Shown here: positions 34,684 to 43,463 of the stretch, piece by piece
Numbering within the stretch: the first letter of the stretch is position 1
Layout of the letters: every line of letters starts with the position of its first letter
NCBI GenBank assembly: GCA_964623885.1
Contig: CAZUVM010000260.1
Coordinates: forward strand, 13,885 to 77,884
Length of the DNA: 64,000 nt
Origin: CAZUVM01 sp964623885
GTDB taxonomy: Bacteria; Verrucomicrobiota; Verrucomicrobiia; Limisphaerales; UBA8199
Direction: 5' to 3'
Notes under the pieces: generated by a model
The model's database searches: none
What the model saw: the letters and a program-made list of their open reading frames with translations, nothing else
Told to the model about the DNA's origin: nothing
Translations under genes and position numbers: made by a program

Positions 34684-35706
34684 TCATCGCAAGAAAATCT
34701 GGTTCAGTTTCTCCGTGGTTGGTTCCAAGTCGCGCAATAGCGCACTCCAATCGACTTTGAGAGTTGGGATGGTCGCCCGGTCGGAAGAAACTCCTTCCAG
34801 TGCTTTGGCAGAGATCAAACGATCGACCACGGCACGCGTTTGGAGGTATTCAAACAATCTTTCTGCTGCCTCAGCATGAGGAGCGCCGCGGGTGATTGCG
34901 GCGGTATTGGGAATCAGCAATGTCTCGGAGTTCATTGGGAGAGGGGCGACATTCAGGCCTTCGCGCTGGGCGTCGGCAATATCATCCGAGTCCGTTAATC
35001 CAACCAAAGCCTGGCCTTGGGCCACTGTTTTTACGACCATCGAATTGCCATCGACGAGGAACGGCTTGTTCGCTGCCAATGCGCGACACCATGTTTTCCA
35101 AGCAGCATCGCCCCAATATTGGCGGAGCGCGTGGAAGTGTGTTGCGGTAGTACCGAATTGCGGGTAGGCCAGCGCCACCTTTCCGCACCAGACAGCATTC
35201 GTGAGATCGAACAGCGACTTTGGCGCAGCAGCGACCTTGAGGAGATTCGGGTTGATGACCATACGACGGCTTCGGTAGCCAAAAGCCGCCCAGCCGTTAC
35301 TTTCCCGCCAAACATTCTGCGTCGCAAGCTGGCGCGTCCGCATTTCTTCATTGCCCCAGAAGAGGTCGCACTGGGGATGGTTCCGTTCGGCTAAAATCCG
35401 ATTAGCCAGACCGACGGTCTTCACGGCTTCGTTGTCGTAAATGGCGCGCACTCTGATTCCGGTCTCTTTTTCAAAGTCGCCGAAGATCGGCTCGGCATAA
35501 ACCTGGTCTTGAGCGCAGTAAGCAACCACCTGACGCTGGAGTTGAGCTTTGGCTCGAGAAAGCGCCGGAAGTAAGGTCGCCGCCAAGAAGACGATGATAG
35601 CAAAGAGGATTGGAACCAGGCCGAACAAATTACCGAGCACCTCGCGGGCGGCAAATTCATCGCTCCGCCAACCGTCGGCTTTGCCGTCGTTTTTGGGCTC
35701 GGTCAT
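34684..35706 (-). CDS. membrane-anchored extracellular solute-binding protein, iron-type family
   Basis: The 340-residue protein has a cytoplasmic N-terminus of ~27 residues, one membrane helix (residues 28-48, LVPILFAIIVFLAATLLPAL) and a periplasmic binding fold: VVAYCAQDQVYAEPIFGDFEKETGI, IYDNEAVKTVGLANRILAE, DLFWGNEEMRT, GLTDSDDIADAQREG and LLIPNTAAITRGAPH. This pattern is typical of Fe3+/spermidine/thiamine-type binding proteins (cluster D). It has no lipobox and is held by an uncleaved anchor. It lies 10 bp before the permease-NHL gene and 24 bp after the BatA-like VWA gene, so it belongs to the same operon. The ligand is unknown. Confidence 0.82.
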   Translation of the reverse strand: MTEPKNDGKADGWRSDEFAAREVLGNLFGLVPILFAIIVFLAATLLPALSRAKAQLQRQVVAYCAQDQVYAEPIFGDFEKETGIRVRAIYDNEAVKTVGLANRILAERNHPQCDLFWGNEEMRTRQLATQNVWRESNGWAAFGYRSRRMVINPNLLKVAAAPKSLFDLTNAVWCGKVALAYPQFGTTATHFHALRQYWGDAAWKTWCRALAANKPFLVDGNSMVVKTVAQGQALVGLTDSDDIADAQREGLNVAPLPMNSETLLIPNTAAITRGAPHAEAAERLFEYLQTRAVVDRLISAKALEGVSSDRATIPTLKVDWSALLRDLEPTTEKLNQIFLR

Positions 35707-35730
35707 GTTCTCACAGTTGCGGGCTTGGAT

Positions 35731-37566
35731 TCATACAGTTCTCCGGTGATAAAACCACCATTCGAAGAGCAGCAGCAGCAGGGCAATTGTGGCAATCGTC
35801 CGCCACAATTCGAGATTGGCTCGTTGACGTGTCGTGGCAGCGACTTTTGTATATTGGCCCAGTTTCAATTCATCGCGGGGCTTGATGTTGCTTTCATTTG
35901 CATCAAGAAGGTCGACGCAGAACGCAATTTGGTTGGTGCCCAGCTTGAGGAGGTAGGTGCCTTGCCGATAGGTGTCAGCGAAGACGAATTCGTTCGCGCG
36001 TGGATCGACGCTGATTGTTTTGATGATACCGCCTGGGGTCGCGACCTCGGCGCTGGTTTCGGGATGCAGCAGCGCCAGGCGGAAGGCTTCGCCGGCTTTA
36101 ACCAACAGTTGACCGCCGCGCGCGTTGGCGGGGTTAAGCCACTCGACGGCGTTGGCAATGAAAATTGGAAAAGAGATCCGCAGCGGCCAATTGCTCTGCA
36201 GGGTGTCGAAGCCGATCCAGATGATGCGCTGTCGCCCGAGTTCGCCTGCCAGGATAAGTGGCGCCTGCGGGCATTCGACAAGGGAAATGGCCCAATCCGG
36301 GGCTTTGGCAGCCAGTGAATCAACCACCTGCACGTTATCGAAACTGGCGTACCGAAGGAGCGGGTGGTTCGATTTCCAATCTACGATGGGCGGCCCCTCG
36401 ACGGAGGTGACGCTGGGCAACCAATTGGTGTTGATGACGTGGATCGCCAGCACATTGCCTTTGGGCCAGACGGTGGGAGTTACGCAATCCAGCACGACGA
36501 AATCGAAGGCCGTGCCGGGGTCCGTTAAATCAGCGGCAGTGGCGAGATCGACGCTGGCAGCCGAGCGCAGCGCTTTTTCGAGCAGCCGGTTGCCGCGTGT
36601 GACGAGCAGAACTTTGACGGGTTTCGGCAACAAGCTGACGATGGAGGCCTGGTTATCGGCCGCAAGGTCATCGGTACCCGTTAGGCGCACTGTGAAGATG
36701 CCGTCCCTTGACTGCGCGGCGAGAAAGACCTGGGGTGATGTTTCGCCCGGATTGATGTTAAGCGGTTTGGTTTCCAACAAGCGGTCATCCAGCAGCAGTT
36801 CGAGATCGGTTTGGACCGCGTTCGAGGAGACGTTCGCTACACTGACGTAAATAGCGCGCTGCCTTGCGTTTTCGGGATTCGCGCGCACATCCAACGTCGT
36901 GATGCCGAGATTATTTGAGCTGCGCCCAACCCGATGATAAACGAGCGGCAAAGCTTTGTTTTCGAATTCGCTGAGGTCCGGCACAGCACCGTCACTGAAC
37001 AGGTGAATCTCGGCGCCCTTGCGATCGCGGACCAGTGACTCCGCCATGCGCAACGCCGCAACCAGGCGAGTGGGGCCGTCGGAGCAAATGCAACCCTGGA
37101 GCGCGCGACGCAACGCCGCCTTTTCGCTCGTAGCGGATTGCTTCACTTCAGTGTCGGCGCCAGCCTGGAGGATCACCATCTCGTCGCCGGCGGCCAGGCT
37201 GTCGACCCATTTCAGCGCTTCGGCGCGAGCGCGTTCAAAGCGGGAAGGCGATTCATCGGTAGCCTGCATGGAAGCGGAGGCGTCCAGGATCACGACACGC
37301 AACTGTGCCGGCTTGATTTTTGCCGCAAAGTACGGCCGGGAGAGAGCAAGCACAGCCAGGATGAGAAGGAGGATTTGCAAAATGAGCAGCCAGTTCTTGC
37401 GCAGCTTTTGAAAAGGCGCACTGGCCTGGGTCTCCGCCAGGAATTTTTGCCAGAGCACGGTGCTGGAGACCAGGCGGACGACACGTTTGCGCTTAAGCAG
37501 GTAAAAGAGCACCACCACCGGTATGGCGGCGGCAAACGCGAACGCGGCTGGAGCAAGAAAATGCAC
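35731..37566 (-). CDS. BatA-like membrane VWA protein
   Basis: The 611-residue protein begins with the BatA N-terminal domain: two helices (residues 5-23 and 57-79) around LLKRKRVVRLVSSTVLW and QKLRKNWLLILQILLLILAVLALSRPY. A VWA domain follows with MIDAS motif LDASASM near residue 92 and FSDGAVPDLSE. A beta-rich region and a flavodoxin-like segment (VKVLLVTRGNRLLEKAL) come next, and one C-terminal helix ends the protein. BatA-type proteins act with MoxR ATPases and DUF58 proteins as a membrane chaperone-like complex. The gene ends 24 bp before the solute-binding-protein gene and starts just after the four-helix-bundle gene. Confidence 0.87.
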   Translation of the reverse strand: MHFLAPAAFAFAAAIPVVVLFYLLKRKRVVRLVSSTVLWQKFLAETQASAPFQKLRKNWLLILQILLLILAVLALSRPYFAAKIKPAQLRVVILDASASMQATDESPSRFERARAEALKWVDSLAAGDEMVILQAGADTEVKQSATSEKAALRRALQGCICSDGPTRLVAALRMAESLVRDRKGAEIHLFSDGAVPDLSEFENKALPLVYHRVGRSSNNLGITTLDVRANPENARQRAIYVSVANVSSNAVQTDLELLLDDRLLETKPLNINPGETSPQVFLAAQSRDGIFTVRLTGTDDLAADNQASIVSLLPKPVKVLLVTRGNRLLEKALRSAASVDLATAADLTDPGTAFDFVVLDCVTPTVWPKGNVLAIHVINTNWLPSVTSVEGPPIVDWKSNHPLLRYASFDNVQVVDSLAAKAPDWAISLVECPQAPLILAGELGRQRIIWIGFDTLQSNWPLRISFPIFIANAVEWLNPANARGGQLLVKAGEAFRLALLHPETSAEVATPGGIIKTISVDPRANEFVFADTYRQGTYLLKLGTNQIAFCVDLLDANESNIKPRDELKLGQYTKVAATTRQRANLELWRTIATIALLLLLFEWWFYHRRTV

Positions 37567-37569
37567 CTC

Positions 37570-37983
37570 TTAAGTGGGGAGTAGGGAGTTCGGATTGTGG
37601 AATTTAGAAGACTGCGGGGTATGGCGCTGAGCTTCTGACTTGCGGGCGGTTTGGATGGAGGCGACTGCAATCGCCGTTAGCTCGTTTGCTTCGCGGATTA
37701 AGGGTGCTGCCGCGGATGAGGCGAGTTTCCTCGCATCGACTAAAAGTTCGAGCCAGAAGCACGACTCGTCCGCTTCCTCTTCAACAGTGCCTAATTTCGA
37801 AATGAAGTCGGCAGTCGATTTTGCCCGGCGAACCGAACGGTAGTTGGCGCCGACCGATGTACCAGCTCGAAGTAATTGCCGTCCCAAAGTTCGTGAGACT
37901 TCGTCTTTTGCCAGCTTTTCGACTGTTCCTACAATGTCGAGGGCAAACCGTTTCGTTCGTCTTTTTAGGTTCTCGTTGTTCAT
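37570..37983 (-). CDS. four-helix-bundle protein (23S rRNA intervening-sequence/Avd-like family)
   Basis: The 137-residue protein has the family pattern of four amphipathic helices: FALDIVGTVEKLAKDEVSRTLGRQLLRAGTSVGANYR, then SVRRAKSTADFISKLGTVEEEADESCFWLELL and a last helix near IREANELTAIAVASIQTARK. Such proteins are encoded in intervening sequences of 23S rRNA genes and as stand-alone, often repeat-flanked genes; related proteins (Avd) help diversity-generating retroelements. The ATG at 37983 precedes the first helix; the longer frame upstream is translated micro-repeat. The last ~12 residues also derive from a repeat (agtggggagtagggag-like). It sits between the DUF58 and VWA genes, apparently inserted into their operon. 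Confidence 0.82.
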   Translation of the reverse strand: MNNENLKRRTKRFALDIVGTVEKLAKDEVSRTLGRQLLRAGTSVGANYRSVRRAKSTADFISKLGTVEEEADESCFWLELLVDARKLASSAAAPLIREANELTAIAVASIQTARKSEAQRHTPQSSKFHNPNSLLPT

Positions 37984-37996
37984 GTTTTGTGTTGCC

Positions 37997-38027
37997 GTTC
38001 CGCACTCCGCATTCCGCGTTCCGCACT
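37997..38027. repeat. ccgcattccgc micro-repeat at the 5' side of the four-helix gene
   Basis: Degenerate tandem copies of ttccgcact, ccgcattccg and cgttccgc lie immediately upstream of the four-helix-bundle gene and reach the end of the DUF58 gene. Another micro-repeat borders the other side of the same small gene at 37568-37590. Confidence 0.6.
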
Positions 38028-38030
38028 TCT

Positions 38031-38984
38031 TTAGCCCCAAACCTCGGCCTTTCGCAGTTGGCGCAGGAGCAGCTCTTCCAGGGAAGTGTTCGAGCTCGCG
38101 GTAAAAAAGTTCATTCCTCGGGCTTGTGAAAACTCACGCAAACGCTGGATGTAGTTCTGGACGGTTTGTTGGTAGGCCTTCATCCGAAATCGACCGAAAG
38201 TGACCTCTTGCATGCCACCGTTTTCGGCATCAACAAGTCGCAGATCGCCGAAGACGGCAGGCGAGAGCTCTTCCGGGGCGAGGATTTGCACCAGGTCAAC
38301 CTGGAACCCGCGGCCTACCAGCGCAGTAAGGCCGGACTCGTACCCAGCCGGGTCAAGAAAATCACTAAGCACCACTGCCAGGCCGGCCTGCCGTGCTTCA
38401 AGAGCCCCGCGTCGCAGAGCTTCATTGAGGTTGGCACCCCCTCCGGCGGTGAGCGCAGCCAGATTTTGAAAAAATGGGATCGCAGATTTTTTTCCGCGGA
38501 CAGCGCGCAATGCGGAGCGTGCTGCAGCCTCAGCAATTCGCGCGGTCGAGTCTGAGTAGCGGCTTGTTCCACCCTCGGCTTCACCGGCGCCAGTCACTGC
38601 TGGAAATGGGATAACGCTGACCCGATCAAAGCCGGAAAGAGCGACATAGCCAATGGCGGCAGCCACCTGGCGGGCAAAATCGAATTTGCGCGGCTCGCCA
38701 AAGGTCATGGATTCGCTGGCATCGAGAAAGATACGGACCGGCAGTTCGCGCTCTTCTTCGTAGAGCTTCAGAAATAGGCGCTCCAACCGGCCATACAGGT
38801 TCCAGTCGAGGTAACGGAAATCGTCGCCGTGAACGTAGGTCCGATAGTCGGCGAACTCGACGGATTGCCCCCGGGCGCGGCTGCGACGTTCACCGCGAGC
38901 GGAACTTTTCGCCCGGCGCGCGGCGAGCAATTGGAATTGCTCGAGCCGGCGGAGCAGTTCAGGAGTGAGGAGAGATGAGGGCAC
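38031..38984 (-). CDS. DUF58-family protein (MoxR partner, VWA-like fold)
   Basis: The 317-residue protein has the DUF58 core RSRARGQSVEFADYRTYVHGDDFRYLDWNLYGRLERLFLKLYEEE (the Gly-Asp-Asp, Arg and Asp-Trp pattern) followed by a VWA-like domain with metal-site motif FLDASESM, and ends in a helical tail. DUF58 proteins are co-encoded with MoxR AAA+ ATPases and BatA-type VWA proteins and act at the inner membrane face. It lies 109 bp after moxR and ends where the inserted four-helix-bundle gene begins. It has no membrane segment. Confidence 0.88.
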   Translation of the reverse strand: MPSSLLTPELLRRLEQFQLLAARRAKSSARGERRSRARGQSVEFADYRTYVHGDDFRYLDWNLYGRLERLFLKLYEEERELPVRIFLDASESMTFGEPRKFDFARQVAAAIGYVALSGFDRVSVIPFPAVTGAGEAEGGTSRYSDSTARIAEAAARSALRAVRGKKSAIPFFQNLAALTAGGGANLNEALRRGALEARQAGLAVVLSDFLDPAGYESGLTALVGRGFQVDLVQILAPEELSPAVFGDLRLVDAENGGMQEVTFGRFRMKAYQQTVQNYIQRLREFSQARGMNFFTASSNTSLEELLLRQLRKAEVWG

Positions 38985-39093
38985 TTGGTAAAGATTCGCC
39001 GAGAGGGCTCAAGCGGCACTTGCCGGTACAATCGCCTTGCAGCGTCCAGAAATCAGTTCCGGCAATGGCGCATTGCGCGGTGCTTTGCATTGG

Positions 39094-40095
39094 TTACGCG
39101 GCTACGGCAGTGGCGTCGCGTGGAACGTCTCGCAGTATCTGCGCAATAATGTGGTCGGTGGTGATCCCTTCGGCTTCAGCTTCGAAATTCAGGATCAGGC
39201 GATGCCGCATCGCCATCGGTGATACGGCTTCGATATCATCAAAACTGACATTGAACCGGCCCTCGGTCAGGGCTCGGACCTTGCCCGCCAACAGCAACGT
39301 CTGGCCGCCGCGCGGGCTGCTGCCGAAGCGCAGGTATTGCGTAGCGATTGGGGCAGCCGTATCGGTGCGCGGATGAGTCGCGAGCACCAATCGCACGGCG
39401 TAATCCTGTACATGCGAGGCTACCGGAACTTCGCGTACCAAGGTCATCAATTGAATAAGTGCCTCACGAGTGAGCACTTTTTGGACGGGTTCTCGTGCGC
39501 CTGTAGTGGTACGGCTTAGGACCTCAGAAAGTTCGTTGGCTGAGGGATAGCCTACCAGGATTTTGAAAAAGAACCGGTCGAGCTGCGCTTCGGGGAGCGG
39601 ATAGGTACCCTCCTGGTCGATCGGATTTTGCGTGGCCATCACGAAAAAAGGCTCCTCCAACCGCCGTAGTTCGCCACCCGCAGTGACCTGGTGCTCCTGC
39701 ATTGCTTCGAGCAGGGCGGATTGAGTCTTCGGTGTCGCGCGGTTGATTTCATCGGCAAGGATGAGATGCGCAAACACCGGCCCGCGCTGGAATTGGAACT
39801 CCCGCCGACCACCCGGCGCTTCCATGACGAGATTCGTGCCGAGAATGTCGGCCGGCATGAGGTCCGGAGTGAACTGAATGCGACTGAATGAAAGGTCGAG
39901 CACCTCGCTGAGTGTCCGCACTAAGAGAGTTTTGCCCAAGCCAGGCACCCCTTCGAGCAGCACGTGGCCGCCGGCGAACAAGGCGATAAGCGTGCTCTCG
40001 ACGATGGCTTCCTGCCCGACAATAACTTTAGCGATTTCGGCACGGAGCGCCGCGTAGGTTTGGTGGAAGGTTTGGATTTGTGATTCAGTGCTCAC
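39094..40095 (-). CDS. MoxR-family AAA+ ATPase
   Basis: The 333-residue ATPase has the MoxR motifs: Walker A EGVPGLGKT, Walker B LADEINRATPKTQSALLEAM, sensor region FFVMATQNPIDQEGTYPLPEAQLDRF, and the C-terminal lid with LATHPRTD and RFGSSPRGGQTL. MoxR ATPases work as chaperones that insert cofactors or assemble complexes through VWA-domain partners. The gene lies in the right order with DUF58 and BatA-like genes downstream and a coiled-coil membrane protein upstream. It is the only ATPase of this cluster. The intergenic stretch 40096-40167 holds a ggttgaa micro-repeat. Confidence 0.93.
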   Translation of the reverse strand: MSTESQIQTFHQTYAALRAEIAKVIVGQEAIVESTLIALFAGGHVLLEGVPGLGKTLLVRTLSEVLDLSFSRIQFTPDLMPADILGTNLVMEAPGGRREFQFQRGPVFAHLILADEINRATPKTQSALLEAMQEHQVTAGGELRRLEEPFFVMATQNPIDQEGTYPLPEAQLDRFFFKILVGYPSANELSEVLSRTTTGAREPVQKVLTREALIQLMTLVREVPVASHVQDYAVRLVLATHPRTDTAAPIATQYLRFGSSPRGGQTLLLAGKVRALTEGRFNVSFDDIEAVSPMAMRHRLILNFEAEAEGITTDHIIAQILRDVPRDATAVAA

Positions 40096-40110
40096 GGCGG
40101 AAAAAGTTGT

Positions 40111-40131
40111 GGGTTGAAGGTTGAAGGTTGA
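40111..40131. repeat. ggttgaa micro-repeat
   Basis: Three near-perfect copies of ggttgaa lie between the MoxR gene and the coiled-coil membrane protein gene. Confidence 0.55.
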
Positions 40132-40167
40132 GGGACCCGCGGCGCAGTCACGGGAAGCGACTGGAAA

Positions 40168-42099
40168 TCATTTCTTCAGGTCATCAAAGTAATCTTTAAC
40201 GGCGCCCTGATATGCGCGCGGGACTTTTTCCTGGCTCAAAGCGCTTTGAGCGTCGGATTGAGCTGCCGTGGCGGCTTCTTCGTAGGCAACTTTGCTTTGA
40301 CCTTTAATGCTGACGCCTTTGAGAGTGATGCTGGGCATCTGGCCGCCGGGCGAGAATTGACCTTTGACCTTGGTCGGCAGGAGTGCATCACTTAATTCGC
40401 CATCGCCGCGATCGGTCTCGCCGCGAGGTTTTTCGTCCGGCCGTTTAAGGCTGGAATTGTCCCAGCCGCCGGTCCATTCGCCATTCCATTGGCCATTTTC
40501 ATCGGCCCAGGTTCCAACGCCACTGCCCGGCTGCCCGCCTTTGCCTGCGCGAGGAGGCCCAGGATGCGCGCCCCAACGTCCCGAGCCGACGCATTGCGAA
40601 GCTTCGTTAAGGGCCTGGAGCGTCTGCTGCAACTCCTTGGCATCGCCTGCCTGCTGCATCATCTTATCCAACTCCTTCGAGGCGTTCGCCAGGGATTGTG
40701 CAGCGCCCGATTGGTCCTTGCTCTGCATTTGTTGCGCAGCCTGCTTGAGGTGATCGGCGACTTTCCCGTAATTGCCTGCCGGGTCGACTGCTTTCGAAAC
40801 ATCATTCATTATTTGCTGCAGTTGATCCTGAGGCAGATTGGAAGCATTTAGCTGGTCGATCATTTTCTGCAACGTTTGTTGGGCGGCCTCGGGCTGCCCG
40901 TTTTTGAGTTGTTCCGCCAGATCCTTGCCGAGTTTCTCCGCCTGTTGTTGCAATTGCTGCAGAGACTTGGCCATCTCGCGTGTCTTATCGAGGTCGGTGG
41001 TGGCTTGCTGGAGATCTTTCAGGAACATGTCGGTATTGTTTGCAGCAAGAGCCTGGATGGCTTCGTCCAATTGCGGCAATTGGACGCCGAGATCTTGCGC
41101 CTGGCGGGACAGCGCTGAGAGCGACTCGGACATTTTCTGCTTCTCGGCGTCGCTGCCGGCGGAATTTTTATCAGCAGCACTCTTGGCCGCCGTTTGCTGA
41201 AGTTTCTCGAGTTCCTTTTGGAGCTTGTCGAGGGCATCAGGATTGCCGGTGGGCGTGCCCAGTTGTTTCTGCAGCGACTCGATTTGCTTTTGGAGGTTGG
41301 AAGCGGACTGCGCGTCTCCGTTGCCGGGACTGCGGGCGGCTTGTTCGAGCCGCTTTAAGGCGGGGTCCTTTCCAAGCTCTTTGAGTTGGTCCTTTAGTTG
41401 TTCTGCGACGTTGGCGAAATCCTTAAGCGCGTCGCTGCGGGTCATGGTTCTGACGGTTAGCTGATCGCCCAGTTTGGCGACGGCTTCGAGATTCGTGCGC
41501 GTCGGAGCGAGAACGGGGGGGCGGGTTTCCAAATTGTGGCGAGTCAATTCAGCAAGCTGGCGGCCAACCTCTTTGATGTTTGCCTCGTCGGCTTTTTTCT
41601 GGAGATAACTTTTGCTGCGGTATTCGGGCACGAACCCGAGCCCTGCTCCAAGCGCGAGCAGGATCAGCGCCCAGCGCATGGACCGGGGCAAATGGAAAGG
41701 AAGCAACTTGCGGGCATCGAGGTTTTTGGCGTGATTTGCCGCGTCGGCAACTACGAGGTCTCGCCAGCGGTCAGCTTTAGCTTGAGCCGAAACTTCCAGG
41801 GCGGTGCTGAGGCGCTCTTTGAGGCGCTGGCGTTCGTCCACCCAACGCGCGACTTCGGCCAAAGCCGGTTTGCGCCAACCGCCGATGAGCAGCCCGACTA
41901 AAAGACAGGGCAAAGGCGCAAAACCGGCAGTCCACGGGACCCAGGGCGGCATTGGGAAAACGTGGTAAGCCGCGACCAACAACAGGGTAACACTCGCACC
42001 TGCGAACAGGCCCAGCCACATACCCCGCAACGCCCGTGCCCAGCGGCGACGCGTTGCCGCCCGCTGAAGGGCCGATTCGATCACCTGGAGTTCGCTCAT
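40168..42099 (-). CDS. coiled-coil membrane protein of the MoxR/VWA operon
   Basis: The product (~643 residues) has two N-terminal membrane helices (near 33-55 and 60-80), a third near 145-162, and then a long periplasmic or cytoplasmic region of Gln/Ala/Leu-rich heptads (about 200-490), a strong coiled-coil signal. The end is glycine/tryptophan-rich (GSGVGTWADENGQWNGEWTGGWDN) with a final mixed segment. The start at 42099 (MSELQVIESALQRA) is preferred over 42132 because it begins the first helix; the longer start adds 11 residues. It is the first gene of the cluster, upstream of moxR. The layout recalls proteins that sit with BatA-type machinery in Verrucomicrobia and Planctomycetes, but no named family is recognised. 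Confidence 0.78.
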   Translation of the reverse strand: MSELQVIESALQRAATRRRWARALRGMWLGLFAGASVTLLLVAAYHVFPMPPWVPWTAGFAPLPCLLVGLLIGGWRKPALAEVARWVDERQRLKERLSTALEVSAQAKADRWRDLVVADAANHAKNLDARKLLPFHLPRSMRWALILLALGAGLGFVPEYRSKSYLQKKADEANIKEVGRQLAELTRHNLETRPPVLAPTRTNLEAVAKLGDQLTVRTMTRSDALKDFANVAEQLKDQLKELGKDPALKRLEQAARSPGNGDAQSASNLQKQIESLQKQLGTPTGNPDALDKLQKELEKLQQTAAKSAADKNSAGSDAEKQKMSESLSALSRQAQDLGVQLPQLDEAIQALAANNTDMFLKDLQQATTDLDKTREMAKSLQQLQQQAEKLGKDLAEQLKNGQPEAAQQTLQKMIDQLNASNLPQDQLQQIMNDVSKAVDPAGNYGKVADHLKQAAQQMQSKDQSGAAQSLANASKELDKMMQQAGDAKELQQTLQALNEASQCVGSGRWGAHPGPPRAGKGGQPGSGVGTWADENGQWNGEWTGGWDNSSLKRPDEKPRGETDRGDGELSDALLPTKVKGQFSPGGQMPSITLKGVSIKGQSKVAYEEAATAAQSDAQSALSQEKVPRAYQGAVKDYFDDLKK

Positions 42100-42215
42100 A
42101 CCCTGCTTAAAACCTGCCCTACTTGTGGGCATTTGGCCAGCCTAAATCATTTGACAACCGGTCCCGCAAAACGTTCCGCAATTAGCCCGAACAAGCCTGA
42201 AACGCTTTGAGACGC

Positions 42216-43352
42216 CTAGGTCCTGACGAGCGTGCCGTCGCTGCGGAGGCGCAGTTTCTGACCGCGCCATTCGACCCGGTTACCTAGGAAAGCCAAGCCC
42301 CAAAGGCATGTCTGAAGCAGGTCTTTCAGCGGCACCAACCAACAGAGGCCAAACTGCGCACGCTTTTGCTCCAGCCGTGCCTTTAAATCCAGGGCGGCCC
42401 CTACGCGCACCCCCAGACAGACCAGCAGCAGAGACGCACTCCACGTGCCCGGGATCGCCAGGGCCCAAAGCAAGGGCCAAAGCGTGGCATTGCCTAGCAG
42501 GCTGAAGAAGTACGGCACCGGCTGACAGACGCGAATCGTGCGCGCCCAGCGGAGTTGATGTTTCCAGACTTGCGCCCAATTCACCGGCGGATCCCAGCAC
42601 TCGACTACAACCGTTGAGAGCGCGATCCGGTGACCGCGTCGCGCGATTCGATTGCCCAGAAGGTAATCGTCGGCGAGGGAATCGACCAGAGCGGCAAAAC
42701 CGCCGATGTCTGCGAGCAATTGGCGGCGAGTAATCATGACTGCGCCCAGGGCGAAATCCAGCGGTTTGAGCATTTGAGCCTGGAGCACCTGGCTCCAGAA
42801 GTCAGCATTGATTGCCACCGCTTCCCAATGCATCCCCAGAGTAGTCGGATTCGCCAGGCGATAAAAGCAGTTCACCAGACCGATTTCGATACCGGTCATT
42901 GGAACTACGGCGTTGGCAAGCAAATCAGGCGGAACACTCACATCCGCGTCGCTGATCGCCAACACGTCATGCTTCGCTCGGCGCTCCAATTGCATCAGTT
43001 TGGCGACCTTTAAATTGGCGCCGCTCAGGGACTCGCAGACTACGAGTTCAGCATCCGCTTGAGGGAACTCTGTCAAAAGCTTGCGGACAACGGCACAAAC
43101 CGGGTCGTCGGCCGAGGCGACTCCAAAAATAATTTGCATGGAGCCGCCATAATCCTGAACCAACCAGCTTCGGAGGCAGGCCTCGGTTGAGCCGTCGCAC
43201 CCCTTCAGGGGTTTAAGCACCGTGATGGAGGGAGCGGGACCTGAGGCAATGGCGCGCCGGTGCAATGGAAAGCGCCGCCCCGCGAACCATTGCCAGAGCG
43301 TTAGCCCAAGGCTGAGTAGTGCCAGCCCGCCGAGGACCGAATTGAAGAGCAC
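42216..43352 (-). CDS. ceramide-glucosyltransferase-like (GT21/HpnI) membrane glycosyltransferase
   Basis: The ~378-residue protein has an N-terminal membrane helix, a GT-A domain with ITVLKPLKGCDGSTEACLRSWLVQDYG, the SDADVSVPPDLL metal-binding Asp motif, ADDYLLGNRIARRGH, and the QLRWARTIR motif of processive or GT21 enzymes, then C-terminal helices. This set defines the ceramide glucosyltransferase/HpnI family, which adds sugars to lipid acceptors such as ceramide or hopanoids at the membrane. No suitable ATG exists; the GTG at 43352 is chosen as it starts the membrane helix, while the longer frame overlaps the divergent gene. Acceptor unknown. Confidence 0.82.
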   Translation of the reverse strand: MLFNSVLGGLALLSLGLTLWQWFAGRRFPLHRRAIASGPAPSITVLKPLKGCDGSTEACLRSWLVQDYGGSMQIIFGVASADDPVCAVVRKLLTEFPQADAELVVCESLSGANLKVAKLMQLERRAKHDVLAISDADVSVPPDLLANAVVPMTGIEIGLVNCFYRLANPTTLGMHWEAVAINADFWSQVLQAQMLKPLDFALGAVMITRRQLLADIGGFAALVDSLADDYLLGNRIARRGHRIALSTVVVECWDPPVNWAQVWKHQLRWARTIRVCQPVPYFFSLLGNATLWPLLWALAIPGTWSASLLLVCLGVRVGAALDLKARLEQKRAQFGLCWLVPLKDLLQTCLWGLAFLGNRVEWRGQKLRLRSDGTLVRT

Positions 43353-43463
43353 TACGGAAGTTTCCAGCGATAATCGCCGGGTGTCGAGGATGGAGTATCT
43401 CGCCGCCGTGCCCTGGCGGAATCGACACTTGGCATCACCGACCGGTTTTCCTACCGTCGAGGA

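Noticed and set aside
34126..34740. Plus-strand 204-codon frame opposite the permease-NHL gene
   Set aside because: Antisense shadow of the permease helices; it has no motif and its composition follows the opposite strand.
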